64,000 bases of DNA from CAUZFZ01 sp963579025 (GTDB taxonomy: Bacteria > Planctomycetota > Planctomycetia > Planctomycetales > Planctomycetaceae): assembly GCA_963579025.1 (NCBI GenBank), contig CAUZFZ010000030.1, positions 1-64,000 of the forward strand, read 5' to 3'. Below the pieces are notes generated by a model. That model had not been told where the DNA came from and ran no database searches. It saw nothing but the letters and a program-made list of their open reading frames with translations. This document shows positions 33,988 through 42,898 of this stretch, piece after piece. Each line of letters starts with the position of its first letter. Positions within the stretch are counted from its first letter, which is position 1. The position numbers were made by a program, and so were the translations under genes.

Positions 33988-34755
33988 TCACGCGAGGTTG
34001 GCAAGGATGCCGCCGTCGACCACCACTACCGATCCAGTCATGTAGCTGCCGGCGTTGCTGGCGAGCAGGAGTGCCGGTCCCACCAGTTCGCTGGTCTGAC
34101 CCCAGCGCTTCAGAGCCGTACGCTGACCGATGTGCTGTCGCTGCTCCTCGGTCAGTTTCGCCGCGGGAAGGTCGGTTAGAAACGGACCCGGTGCGATGCA
34201 GTTGACCGTGATGCCCGCCTCTCCGAGTTCCAGAGCCTGAGCCCGAGCCATTCCGATCAGCCCGGCTTTTGTTGCGGCATAGACGCTTCGCGCCTGCGCG
34301 GCCGCCAGTGCAACAATCGATGAAATGTGAATGACTCGTCCCCAGCCGCGTTCCCGCATGCCGGGAACGAAGGCCCGCGTCAGAGCCATGCAACTGGACA
34401 GATTCAGTTGCACGATCTCGTCCCATGCGTCGTCTTCGATCGAGTCGATGATCTGAGGATTATTGCTGCCGGCATTGTTGACGAGGATGTCGATGCCGCC
34501 GAATCGCTCGTTGGTTGCACTCACGAGACTGGCCACACCGTCTCGTTTTGAAAGATCCGTGACAACATGCTCGACGCGCCGACCAGTCGCCTTTCGAATC
34601 TCGTCGGCCGTCGCTTTCAGCTCCTGCGCGTTGCGGCTGCAGATCATCAGATCCGCACCACAGTCCGCGAAACCCGTCGCCATCGCCTTGCCAAGGCCTT
34701 TGCTGCCTCCTGTGACGAGTGCTGTCCGGTTGGAAAGGTCGAACAGGTTGCTCAT
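33988..34755 (-). CDS. SDR-family oxidoreductase (FabG-like)
   Basis: 255 residues. Rossmann NAD(P) motif TGGSKGLGKAMA, NNAG (LVNNAGSNNP), and catalytic Ser-Tyr-Lys: S in HISSIVAL and Y-x-x-x-K in VYAATKAG. The C-terminal VNCIAPGPFLTDL is also typical. Length is normal for the classical SDR type. Gluconate 5-dehydrogenase-like or 3-oxoacyl reductase activity is possible; neighbours do not help. The gene starts 17 bases from the edge of the MITE-like element. Confidence 0.9.
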   Translation of the reverse strand: MSNLFDLSNRTALVTGGSKGLGKAMATGFADCGADLMICSRNAQELKATADEIRKATGRRVEHVVTDLSKRDGVASLVSATNERFGGIDILVNNAGSNNPQIIDSIEDDAWDEIVQLNLSSCMALTRAFVPGMRERGWGRVIHISSIVALAAAQARSVYAATKAGLIGMARAQALELGEAGITVNCIAPGPFLTDLPAAKLTEEQRQHIGQRTALKRWGQTSELVGPALLLASNAGSYMTGSVVVVDGGILANLA

Positions 34756-34772
34756 GTTTTTCTCCTGATGAG

Positions 34773-34985
34773 TTAACTGGACAGCGCCAATTTGGAGAAC
34801 CTCATACCAGTGCGGTGATGCATCACCGCTTTCCCATTTTCACCGCGGCGCAGGCATTTTCGGCTATGTGTCCGCGATCCCGCACTCACGAGCCGGAGAG
34901 AGAGAACAAAGCGGCTACGCCGCGAATAGAGAATTTGAAAGCGACGACGCATCGTCGCACTCCAGAGGTGGCGCTGTCCAATTAA
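34773..34985. mobile_element. 213-bp MITE-like element with 17-bp terminal inverted repeats
   Basis: The ends TTAACTGGACAGCGCCA (34773-34789) and TGGCGCTGTCCAATTAA (34969-34985) are inverted repeats matching at 16 of 17 bases. If TTAA is a target duplication then the true ends are the inner 13 bases. The interior holds the perfect palindrome GCGGTGATGCATCACCGC and the hairpin GCGACGA-CGCA-TCGTCGC, and no open frame that makes sense. It fills the gap between the SDR and cheR genes almost exactly. Confidence 0.6.
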
Positions 34986-34995
34986 TCGCCGCTGG

Positions 34996-35820
34996 TTAAA
35001 CGTCCGAGAGTCGGTAGGTCGGCACCTGTCCGGAGTTCCGCTCGAATCCAACGTCCAGGTCGAACAGCGTTTCGGTCGCGCCCAGCATCAGGCAGCCGTC
35101 CGGGGCGAGAACACGCTGGATCTTCTGCAGGACGTGCAGGCGCGTTGGTTCGTTCATGTAGATGAGCACATTGCGCAGCAGGACAAGATCGACTCGTGAC
35201 ACCGGCGGCGGCTCAGTCACAAGATTCACTTCCCGAAAGCGAATCATGTCTTGCAGTGATTCATCAGCAACCCAGCGATTGTCCGCCTGATGGAAGAATC
35301 GAGACACTCGCTGTGGCGACAGGCCGCGTTGAATCTCGACTTCGCTGTAGTGGCCATCACGCGACCGTTTAATCACCGGACGTGCAAGGTCGCTGGCCAC
35401 AAAATCCAGTTGCCAGCCATCCAGCAAGTCGGCCAACTGTTCGCGAATCAGCATGGCCAGGCTGTACGGCTCCTGCCCGGCTGCACATGCGGCGCACCAG
35501 ATGGTTAGACGCTGTGTGGAAAGCCGCCGGTTGATCAATTCAGGCAGGATGCTCGATGCCAGTGCATCGAAGTAATGCGGATCGCGGAAGAAAGACGTTT
35601 CGTGTGTGAGCATCGCTTCGACGCACTGTCGTTCAAGCTCGGGCTGGTGTGTGGCGCGTAAGCGACTCACAAGTTCATCCACACTCGCCAACCCCACGGA
35701 CTCGACGATGGGAGCCAGCCGTGATTCCACCAGATACGCTTTTTCATCGTCCAGGACGTTGCCTGCTCTCTGTTCGACGAGATGACGAACCCAGTCAAAA
35801 CTAGCGGAGGTGACTGGCAT
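34996..35820 (-). CDS. cheR: CheR chemoreceptor methyltransferase
   Basis: 274 residues from the ATG at 35818-35820 with GGAG 9 bases upstream; a TTG at 35850 is possible. The N-terminal helical domain (FDWVRHLVEQRAG) is followed by MLTHETSFFRDPHYFDAL and the SAM motif CAACAAGQEPYSLAML, then LLRNVLIYM and GGCLMLGATETL-type sequence (written CLMLGATETLF). It methylates Glu/Gln side chains of the MCPs. It is divergent from the kinase gene at the head of the chemosensory cluster. Confidence 0.93.
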   Translation of the reverse strand: MPVTSASFDWVRHLVEQRAGNVLDDEKAYLVESRLAPIVESVGLASVDELVSRLRATHQPELERQCVEAMLTHETSFFRDPHYFDALASSILPELINRRLSTQRLTIWCAACAAGQEPYSLAMLIREQLADLLDGWQLDFVASDLARPVIKRSRDGHYSEVEIQRGLSPQRVSRFFHQADNRWVADESLQDMIRFREVNLVTEPPPVSRVDLVLLRNVLIYMNEPTRLHVLQKIQRVLAPDGCLMLGATETLFDLDVGFERNSGQVPTYRLSDV

Positions 35821-36106
35821 CAGCACGATCTCCGTCGCATCCGATGCCAACCAGACTCACTGCCAGATGCGGCGAGTGGCACAATTGTGTCGGTCAGCTC
35901 AACCGCCATCGGGCCGGCCCCTCCGTTCGGCAGGGCAGATCGACACGACGCATTGTCGAATTGATGAGAGGTCTGCTCCATTTGAGCGTGATGGCACGGT
36001 GCTGAATCCATTCGGAGAAGTCTATAAGCTCTATAGATCAATTGAAGCTCAGTGCGGTTCGTGGCGTCGTGTGCCAGAGCCCGTTGTGCCGCAGGAGCCA
36101 GCGTGG

Positions 36107-37945
36107 ATGAGCGTCTCGATCGAACAGGCATCCGATTCAATTCTGCGGGCCGGCCTGGTCGACGACACCGTACTGAATGAAGCTCGCGATGAACTTACGA
36201 AGACGGGCAATCCTCTCGACGCGGCGCATCTACTTGACCTGTTAACAAAGTCCGGGCAACTCACTTCCTGGCAGGCGAAGCAGGTCGGTCAAGGTAAGTC
36301 GGGCGAACTGGTGCTGGGAAACTACGTCATCCTGAAGCGGATCGGCCGCGGTGGAATGGGAGCTGTCTACAAGGCACTCCATCGCATAATGAAACGCATC
36401 GTCGCGGTTAAGACGATCCGCCACGAGCTGGCGACTCCGGACTTCATCACTCGATTCCGGCGGGAGATCGTCGCGGCTGCCCGATTGACTCACCCGAACG
36501 TCATCTCGGCGTACGACGCCGACGAATGTGAACTCGGCGACTTTCTGGTGATGGAGTACGTCGAAGGATCAGACCTGCGGCAGGTCGTCGAGAAGTCGGG
36601 GCGTCTGCCGGTCAAGGATGCCGTGTCCGTTCTCCGGCAGGCCGCGCTGGCTCTGGGCTACGCACACAGCCAGGGCGTCGTGCATCGCGACATTAAGCCG
36701 GCCAATCTGATGCGTGACCAGAATGGTGTGACGAAAATCGCCGATCTGGGCCTGGCTCGACTCGTGGAACCTGGCGGGAAGCACGAAGTCCGCAGCGGCC
36801 TGACAGAGACGGGGATCGTCGCCGGCACAGTCGACTTCATGCCACCGGAGCAGGCCAACGACGCCAGCACCGTTGACCATCGCGCGGACATCTACGCCTT
36901 AGGCTGCACGTTCTTCTTTCTGCTGACCGGAGCACCACCATTCACTGGCAGCACGCTGCTTGATCGGATTGTGCAGCACCGCACGGCAACGCCACCTTCG
37001 CTGTTCTGGGATGTCCCGGAGGCGACCATAGAACTGGATGCGGTTTTTCAGCGGATGCTGGCCAAGTCGCGAGATGACCGGTTTCAGTCGATGGACGAAG
37101 TGGTGGCCGCGATCGATGCGCTGCAGTCGGCTGACCGTGCAGCGGACAACAGTGCCGCAATCCGCACGGCGCAGGACACAACGGTGCTGATCGTTGAGCA
37201 GTCACGGTTGCAGGCAGGCATGATCACAAAGCTATTGAAGTCGATCGAGATCGACGACGTCCACGTTGTGGCGAATGCCACAGACGCGATCGAGAAGCTC
37301 GCGGCTCTCCCGACACACGTTGTGCTGGCCAGCTCGGAACTGGCTGACATGTCGGGTCTTGAGCTGGCCGAACGGATTCGGGACGAACTGCGCTGGACGC
37401 AGGTCTCCGTTCTGATCATGGCATCGAACGCTTTGTCGGGAGCAGTCAGTGATGCCATTCTCCGTTTTGGTGCAACGGGGATCATTCAGAAACCATTCGA
37501 TGCCCCGCAGCTCAACACGGCCATCGACGATCTGCTGTCCACAGACACGGGCGGTTCCGGCGTGTTATCCACGCTATCTACGAAACGAGTGCTGGTCGTC
37601 GATGACAGTCGCGTGGCGCGTCGCAGGATGCAGCAGACGCTTACGGAACTCGGCTTCTCGGATTTCGTGACTGCGGAAGACGGCGCTGAAGGAACTGAGC
37701 TTCTGAAGCAGCAGCAGTTTGATCTGGTGGTCACGGATTACAACATGCCGCGCATGGACGGCCTGCAGTTCGTGGACTGGATCCGTTCCCAGAGTGCTCA
37801 GCGCGAGATTCCGGTCATCATGGTGACGACGGAGTTTGATCCGACAAAGCTCGCGCAGGTTTATCAGCTTGGCGTCAGCGCCATCTGCGGCAAGAGCTTC
37901 GAACCTGATCAGGTCCGCAACATTGTGATCCGGCTGTTTCTGTGA
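36107..37945 (+). CDS. Ser/Thr protein kinase fused to a pseudo-receiver and a receiver domain
   Basis: 612 residues from the ATG at 36107, with AGGAG about 10 bases upstream; the frame extends to 35810 but that part is not protein-like. Residues 1-70 are the planctomycete kinase N-extension (LLDLLTKSGQLTSWQAKQV). Kinase domain about 72-340: GRGGMGAVYKA, AVKTI, VHRDIKPANLM, IADLGLARL. Receiver 1, about 365-485, has Ser where the phospho-Asp should be (VVLASSELADMSG), so it is probably not phosphorylated. Receiver 2, about 490-612, is intact (LVVDDSR, VVTDYNMPRMDG). Next to cheA it may link CheA phosphotransfer to Ser/Thr phosphorylation. No other CheY is in the cluster. Confidence 0.9.
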   Translation: MSVSIEQASDSILRAGLVDDTVLNEARDELTKTGNPLDAAHLLDLLTKSGQLTSWQAKQVGQGKSGELVLGNYVILKRIGRGGMGAVYKALHRIMKRIVAVKTIRHELATPDFITRFRREIVAAARLTHPNVISAYDADECELGDFLVMEYVEGSDLRQVVEKSGRLPVKDAVSVLRQAALALGYAHSQGVVHRDIKPANLMRDQNGVTKIADLGLARLVEPGGKHEVRSGLTETGIVAGTVDFMPPEQANDASTVDHRADIYALGCTFFFLLTGAPPFTGSTLLDRIVQHRTATPPSLFWDVPEATIELDAVFQRMLAKSRDDRFQSMDEVVAAIDALQSADRAADNSAAIRTAQDTTVLIVEQSRLQAGMITKLLKSIEIDDVHVVANATDAIEKLAALPTHVVLASSELADMSGLELAERIRDELRWTQVSVLIMASNALSGAVSDAILRFGATGIIQKPFDAPQLNTAIDDLLSTDTGGSGVLSTLSTKRVLVVDDSRVARRRMQQTLTELGFSDFVTAEDGAEGTELLKQQQFDLVVTDYNMPRMDGLQFVDWIRSQSAQREIPVIMVTTEFDPTKLAQVYQLGVSAICGKSFEPDQVRNIVIRLFL

Positions 37946-38433
37946 GTCTGCTTCGTTTCTGAGACAGGCTCAGAAGCCAGGGCAGTCGCAACCTCGTCCC
38001 GCGGGTGCTGTCATTTGTCATTAGTTATTTGTCAATAGTCATTTGTCATTGCTGTCCTGCAGAGAGCGCGATGTGCGCCGTGTTCATGAAGCAGTGCATT
38101 GACCTCAAAAATGACAAATGAGAGATGACAAATAACTAATGACAAATTGCAGCCGCCTGACGACATTGAATCGCCAACGACAACATGTTGGTCGCCCCCG
38201 TGATCAAAGGGCGTGACTGCCGAAGTCCTCGGTCTCGATCAGCCACTCGCTCGGATCCGTGACGCGTCTGACATGTCGGACCGAACTGTCACGTTGTCAC
38301 GGTCAACTGCGTTCAGGTTTACAACGCACATTTGATAACTGATCGCGTCAGCCGCGAAGATCGCCGTATACTCGCTGACTCTCTATCGCGCGCAAATTGC
38401 GCTGAATGTCTCAACAGACTGCCTCGAAACTCC
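37946..38433. other. 488-base gap between kinase and cheA genes
   Basis: No gene is supported. It contains the AT-rich inverted repeat at 38013-38147 described separately, and about 280 bases of ordinary GC-rich sequence before cheA in which I see no clear promoter or RNA element. Confidence 0.55.
38013..38147. repeat. 38-bp inverted repeat built of TGACAAAT units
   Basis: Arm 1 (38013-38050) and arm 2 (38110-38147) are inverted copies matching at 34 of 38 bases, with the four mismatches together in the middle; the loop is 59 bases. Each arm contains three ATTTGTCA/TGACAAAT copies. The arms are AT-rich in a GC-rich genome. It could be a strong cruciform, a multi-site operator or a relic of a mobile element. 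Confidence 0.75.
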
Positions 38434-40812
38434 ATGAGCGAACTCGATGATTTTGTAAAGGAGTTTCTCACAGAGAGCCGGGAGGGCCTCGATCGACTGG
38501 ACAGCGACCTGATCGCGCTGGAAGAAAATCCGCGCGACCTGGAACGCTGCGACAGCGCATTCCGATCGCTGCACACCATTAAGGGCAATGCCGGATTCCT
38601 GAACTTTCACCGTCTCGGTGAGCTTGCGCATGCGGGTGAAAACGTGCTGCAGTTGCTGCGCGGTGGCGAGCTGCAACACGAACCGGCCATCACCGATGCA
38701 CTGCTGGAAGTCCTCGATGCCCTGCGCCGCATGCTGAGCCATATTGAGCGCTCCGGATCGGAAGGCCCCGATCGATACGAAGCAGTCGAGGCGCAGCTCA
38801 AGAGTTTTACTGAGTCGGACGACGAGCCGCCGGCAGCAGAGTCGCTCGAAAGTGAGATTGGTCCGCCAACGCAGAAGTACAAACCTGAACCGGACAGTCA
38901 GTCCGATGCATTCACGGCGACAGTGACTTTCGCGCGAGATATGAGTGACGTCTCGCCAGAGGAATTCTCCGATTCCAGTTCACAGGATTCAATCTCCCGA
39001 CCTGTGCCGGACAGTTCGTCCGAACCCAGGAAGCCGGTTGAGCCGCCGCTATCCGAAATCAAGCCGGCGTCCAGTTTGTCGGGAGGATCGTCTGTCGTAC
39101 TTGGTTCGTCCGCGGAACACGGGTCGAGCCACTCGGGAGGTCCAGCATCAGGCTTTGTCCGAGTCGACGTTCACTTGCTCGATCGTCTGATGAACCTGGT
39201 CGGAGAACTCGTGCTCGCGCGGAATCAGATCGTCGAGACGTATGGTAATCAGACGAATAATTCGACGATCAATCCGGTTCAGCGTCTCAACCTGTTGACC
39301 AGCGAACTCCAGGAAGGTGTTCTGAAGACGCGCATGCAACAGATCGGCACCACTTGGAATCGTTATCCGCGGATGGTTCGCGACCTGGCGAGGAATTGCC
39401 GCAAAGACGTCGTGCTGGATATCCAGGGTGAGAACACCGAACTGGACAAGACACTCCTTGAAGCGCTGACCGATCCCCTGCTGCACCTTGTCCGAAATTC
39501 GATCGACCACGGCATTGAGAGTCCGCAGGACCGGCGGGCGTGTGGCAAGTCGCCGCACGGACGGTTGTCGCTGCGGGCGTGGCATCAGGGCGGGCACGTG
39601 CATATTGAAGTGGCGGACGACGGTGCCGGACTGGACGCCGACCAGATTCGGAACAAAGCGGTTCAGCGCGGACTGATTACGGCCGAACAGGCCGAGACCA
39701 TGCAGGACGACGAGCTTCACCTCCTCGTGTTCGCCGCGGGATTCTCAACCTCTCAGGCGATTACCAGTCTGTCCGGACGTGGCGTGGGTCTTGATGTCGT
39801 ACGGGCAAACATTGAGGGCATCGGTGGCACTGTGGATCTTGAGAGTGTTCCTTCTCAGGGCACGACAGTGCACATCACCGTGCCGTTGACGCTGGCAATT
39901 GTCCCCGCATTGATCGTGCGTCAGCGCGAGCAGCGCTACGCCATTCCGCAGGTCAACGTGATCGAGTTGATCAACCTGGAGGGACTTGAGGCAACTCAGC
40001 CGGGTGAGCTGTTCCACAACGCACCGGTCTACCGGCTGCGCGGCGAACTACTGCCGCTCCTGTGGCTGAGCGAAGTGTTCGGCGGTGGTATTCAGCCAGT
40101 CGCGCAGGACTCTGAAGACGGGCTCAACATCGTGGTTGTGCAGGCGGGCGCTCGTCGATTCGCTCTCGTTGTGGACGCCGTACGCGGCACAGAGGAGATT
40201 GTCGTCAAGCCGATCGGCAGTGTGCTTGACGGCCTGAAGTTCTACACCGGCGCGACCATTATGGGCGATGGTACGGTGGCATTGATCCTCGACATTCTGG
40301 GGCTGGCCCGACATGCCGGGTTGTTTGTGATCAAGCATGCCGTCGAGGATCAGACGCCATCGACGCTCACGAAACGGCGCGAGGACCAGGATAACCTGCT
40401 GGTGTGCTCAGTCGGTCGGCGACAAATCGGTCTACGACTGTCAGACGTGACGCGACTGATCAGCGTTGCCCAGGATGGAATTGAGATCGCCGGGCAAAGC
40501 GAAATCATGCAGGACGAGGAAAGGCTGTTACCCCTCGTCCGTACCAGCTCGTTACTCGGCGAAGCCGCAAGCCCATCTGAATCGGATCGGCTGCCGGTCG
40601 TCGTGCACGATGGCGACCACGGCCACATCGGGCTGATTGTGGACCGAATCCTGGACATCGTCGAACAACCGGACGACATGCCGGAGTTTGACTCCGGAGG
40701 CCAGACGCGTGCCGTGGTGGTCCACGGAAAAGTCACCGATCTGATTGACCTGACCAGCCTCATCGGGGACGCGGGATTGGACGCCGACGAAACCATCGCA
40801 CGAGCTCTCTGA
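38434..40812 (+). CDS. cheA: CheA histidine kinase with two CheW-like domains
   Basis: 792 residues from the ATG at 38434. Hpt domain 1-110 with phospho-His H47 (RSLHTIKGNAGF). A long Ser/Pro/Glu-rich linker (about 125-255) replaces a recognisable P2 domain. Dimerisation helix (LMNLVGELVLARNQIVETY), then the ATPase: LVRNSIDHGIE (N box), VADDGAGLD (G1), FAAGFSTSQAIT (F box), SGRGVGLDVVR (G2). CheW-like domain 1 is about 520-660 and a second, more diverged CheW-like domain about 680-785. It starts the run cheA, Amt-MCP, MCP, cheW, cheB. Lack of P2 suggests unusual phosphotransfer, perhaps to receiver 2 of the neighbouring kinase. Confidence 0.93.
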   Translation: MSELDDFVKEFLTESREGLDRLDSDLIALEENPRDLERCDSAFRSLHTIKGNAGFLNFHRLGELAHAGENVLQLLRGGELQHEPAITDALLEVLDALRRMLSHIERSGSEGPDRYEAVEAQLKSFTESDDEPPAAESLESEIGPPTQKYKPEPDSQSDAFTATVTFARDMSDVSPEEFSDSSSQDSISRPVPDSSSEPRKPVEPPLSEIKPASSLSGGSSVVLGSSAEHGSSHSGGPASGFVRVDVHLLDRLMNLVGELVLARNQIVETYGNQTNNSTINPVQRLNLLTSELQEGVLKTRMQQIGTTWNRYPRMVRDLARNCRKDVVLDIQGENTELDKTLLEALTDPLLHLVRNSIDHGIESPQDRRACGKSPHGRLSLRAWHQGGHVHIEVADDGAGLDADQIRNKAVQRGLITAEQAETMQDDELHLLVFAAGFSTSQAITSLSGRGVGLDVVRANIEGIGGTVDLESVPSQGTTVHITVPLTLAIVPALIVRQREQRYAIPQVNVIELINLEGLEATQPGELFHNAPVYRLRGELLPLLWLSEVFGGGIQPVAQDSEDGLNIVVVQAGARRFALVVDAVRGTEEIVVKPIGSVLDGLKFYTGATIMGDGTVALILDILGLARHAGLFVIKHAVEDQTPSTLTKRREDQDNLLVCSVGRRQIGLRLSDVTRLISVAQDGIEIAGQSEIMQDEERLLPLVRTSSLLGEAASPSESDRLPVVVHDGDHGHIGLIVDRILDIVEQPDDMPEFDSGGQTRAVVVHGKVTDLIDLTSLIGDAGLDADETIARAL

Positions 40813-40823
40813 GATAATCCACC

Positions 40824-42887
40824 ATGGAAAAAACGCAGCTCGATATCGTCTGGGTCCTCGTCAGCGCGGGTTTCGTGTTTCTGATGCAGGCCGGTTTCAT
40901 GTGCCTGGAATCCGGACTGACACGATCCAAGAACAACATCAACGTCGCAATCAAGAACATCACGGATTTTGGAATCTCCATTGTCCTGTTCTGGATGTTC
41001 GGTTTCGCCGTGATGTTTGGCGCGTCTGAAGCGGGCTGGTTTGGAGCATCAAATTACTTCACCTCATTCAGACAATCGGGACCGTGGCTGGCAACCTTCT
41101 TCGTGTTCCAGGCAATGTTCGTCGGCACCGCAACAACCATCGTGTCCGGTGCCGTCGCCGAGCGGATGCGGTTCGGTTCTTACCTGCTGTTTGCGGCCAT
41201 ACTTTCCGGGCTGATCTACCCACTGTTCGGCCACTGGGCCTGGGGTGGAGCGCTCCAGGGCGAATACACCGGCTGGCTGGCGACAATGGGCTTTCGCGAC
41301 TTTGCCGGTTCCTCTGTCGTTCACAGCACCGGCGGCTGGGTCGCGCTTGCGATGGTCATCGTCATCGGACCGCGAACGGGCCGGTTTCCGGTGGATGGAC
41401 CACCAGCAAAGATTCAAGGTGGCAATTATCCACTGGCACTGCTCGGGACATTGATTCTGTGGTTCGGCTGGATCGGATTCAATGGCGGCAGCGCACTGGC
41501 CTTGAACGATCAGGTTCCTCACATCATTGCTCATACGATGCTCGCCGGCGCGGCGGGAATGCTGACGGCAGTCGCGATTGGCTGGCGGCGCGACGGACTG
41601 CCGGAAACCAAACATGTGATGAACGGTTCGCTGGCCGGTCTGGTCGCCATCACGGCAAGCTGCAACGCGGTCACTGGATCGTCTGCCGTGCTGATCGGAT
41701 CCATCGGTGCGGTGGTCATGCTGATCATGGAAAGCCTGCTCGAGAAGTGGCGAATCGATGATGTCGTTGGATCAGTGCCAGTGCATGGTGCGGCTGGCGT
41801 GTGGGGCACGATCGCGGTGGGAGTGTTCGGCCGAAGCGAAGACCTGAATACGGGTCTGGACTGGGGATCGCAGATTGGCGTCCAGATGTTCGGGGCGCTG
41901 GTGTGTTTTGTCTGGGCATTTGGAGCCGCGTTCCTGGTGCTGCGACTGATCTCGCCGCATATTCGATTACGAGTTTCTCCCGAGGATGAACACATCGGGC
42001 TGAATGTCAGCGAGCACGGGGCATCCACCGAACTGGTCGATCTGTTCCAGGCGATGGACCAGCACACTCGGACGGGCGATCTGAGTTTGCGGGCTCCGGT
42101 GGAGCCCTTCACGGAAGTTGGCCAGATCGCGCAGCGCTACAACAACGTGCTCGATCGGCTCGAACACGCGCGGCAGGAGTCCGAACAGGTCGTCGGACGG
42201 GCCAGTAACGCAATCATCACATTCTCCGAACAGGTCGATAAGAACGCGATGACCGTGTCCGACGGTGTGCGGGGATTGCGTGCCAGTATCGAAGACATCT
42301 CCAGCAGTGCCAATGAAGTCGCGCGAGTGGCGAATGAGGCGGTGGAACTGGCCAGTGCGACAAATTCCACAGTGAACCGCCTGGGAGTCAGCAGCGCTGA
42401 GATCAGCAACATCACAAAGCTGATCACGTCGATTGCGAAACAGACGAACCTGCTGGCTTTGAATGCAACGATCGAAGCGGCTCGCGCCGGTGAATCGGGT
42501 CGAGGGTTTGCCGTCGTGGCCAGTGCCGTGATGGAATTGTCAAAGAAGACGGCCAGCGCCACTGATGACATCCGCGAGAAGATTGAATCGATCCAGAACG
42601 ATACGCAGGGCGCCGTCTCAGCCATGACCAGGATCGGCGGCATTATTGGAGAAATCGACGAGTACCAGCGACAGGTCGAAAAGAAGTCTGCTGCGACAAC
42701 GGACATCAGTCAGACCGTGGTGGTAGCGGCGCAGGAAAGTGTCGAGACCGCCAGGAACATCACCACCGCCGCGCAGGCGGCACGCGAATCATCAATGCAA
42801 TCTGTTGAACCAAACTCGGCGAGAGAATCGTCAAGTGCCCTCACAGGGCTCGAGCAGTTGATTCAACGTTTTCAGCCAACTCATTGA
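40824..42887 (+). CDS. Ammonium transporter (Amt) fused to MCP signalling domain: putative ammonium chemoreceptor
   Basis: 687 residues. Residues 1-385 are a complete Amt/Rh channel with 11 helices: DFAGSSVVHSTGGW carries the conserved Asp and first pore His, and PVHGAAGVWGTI the second pore His. A HAMP-like stretch follows (about 405-440, GDLSLRAPVEPFTEVGQI). Residues about 450-680 are the cytoplasmic MCP coiled coil; the conserved tip is TNLLALNATIEAARAGE. The pore residues are intact, so the transporter half may both conduct and sense ammonium and signal to CheA. It lies 11 bases after cheA and 11 before the next MCP. Amt-kinase and Amt-cyclase fusions are known; an Amt-MCP fusion inside a che operon is less familiar. 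Confidence 0.93.
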   Translation: MEKTQLDIVWVLVSAGFVFLMQAGFMCLESGLTRSKNNINVAIKNITDFGISIVLFWMFGFAVMFGASEAGWFGASNYFTSFRQSGPWLATFFVFQAMFVGTATTIVSGAVAERMRFGSYLLFAAILSGLIYPLFGHWAWGGALQGEYTGWLATMGFRDFAGSSVVHSTGGWVALAMVIVIGPRTGRFPVDGPPAKIQGGNYPLALLGTLILWFGWIGFNGGSALALNDQVPHIIAHTMLAGAAGMLTAVAIGWRRDGLPETKHVMNGSLAGLVAITASCNAVTGSSAVLIGSIGAVVMLIMESLLEKWRIDDVVGSVPVHGAAGVWGTIAVGVFGRSEDLNTGLDWGSQIGVQMFGALVCFVWAFGAAFLVLRLISPHIRLRVSPEDEHIGLNVSEHGASTELVDLFQAMDQHTRTGDLSLRAPVEPFTEVGQIAQRYNNVLDRLEHARQESEQVVGRASNAIITFSEQVDKNAMTVSDGVRGLRASIEDISSSANEVARVANEAVELASATNSTVNRLGVSSAEISNITKLITSIAKQTNLLALNATIEAARAGESGRGFAVVASAVMELSKKTASATDDIREKIESIQNDTQGAVSAMTRIGGIIGEIDEYQRQVEKKSAATTDISQTVVVAAQESVETARNITTAAQAARESSMQSVEPNSARESSSALTGLEQLIQRFQPTH

Positions 42888-42898
42888 GCAGTCACCTC

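Noticed and set aside
35810..36106. N-terminal extension of the Ser/Thr kinase
   Set aside because: Cys/Arg/Ser-rich and unlike kinase N-extensions; the ATG at 36107 starts a normal planctomycete kinase.
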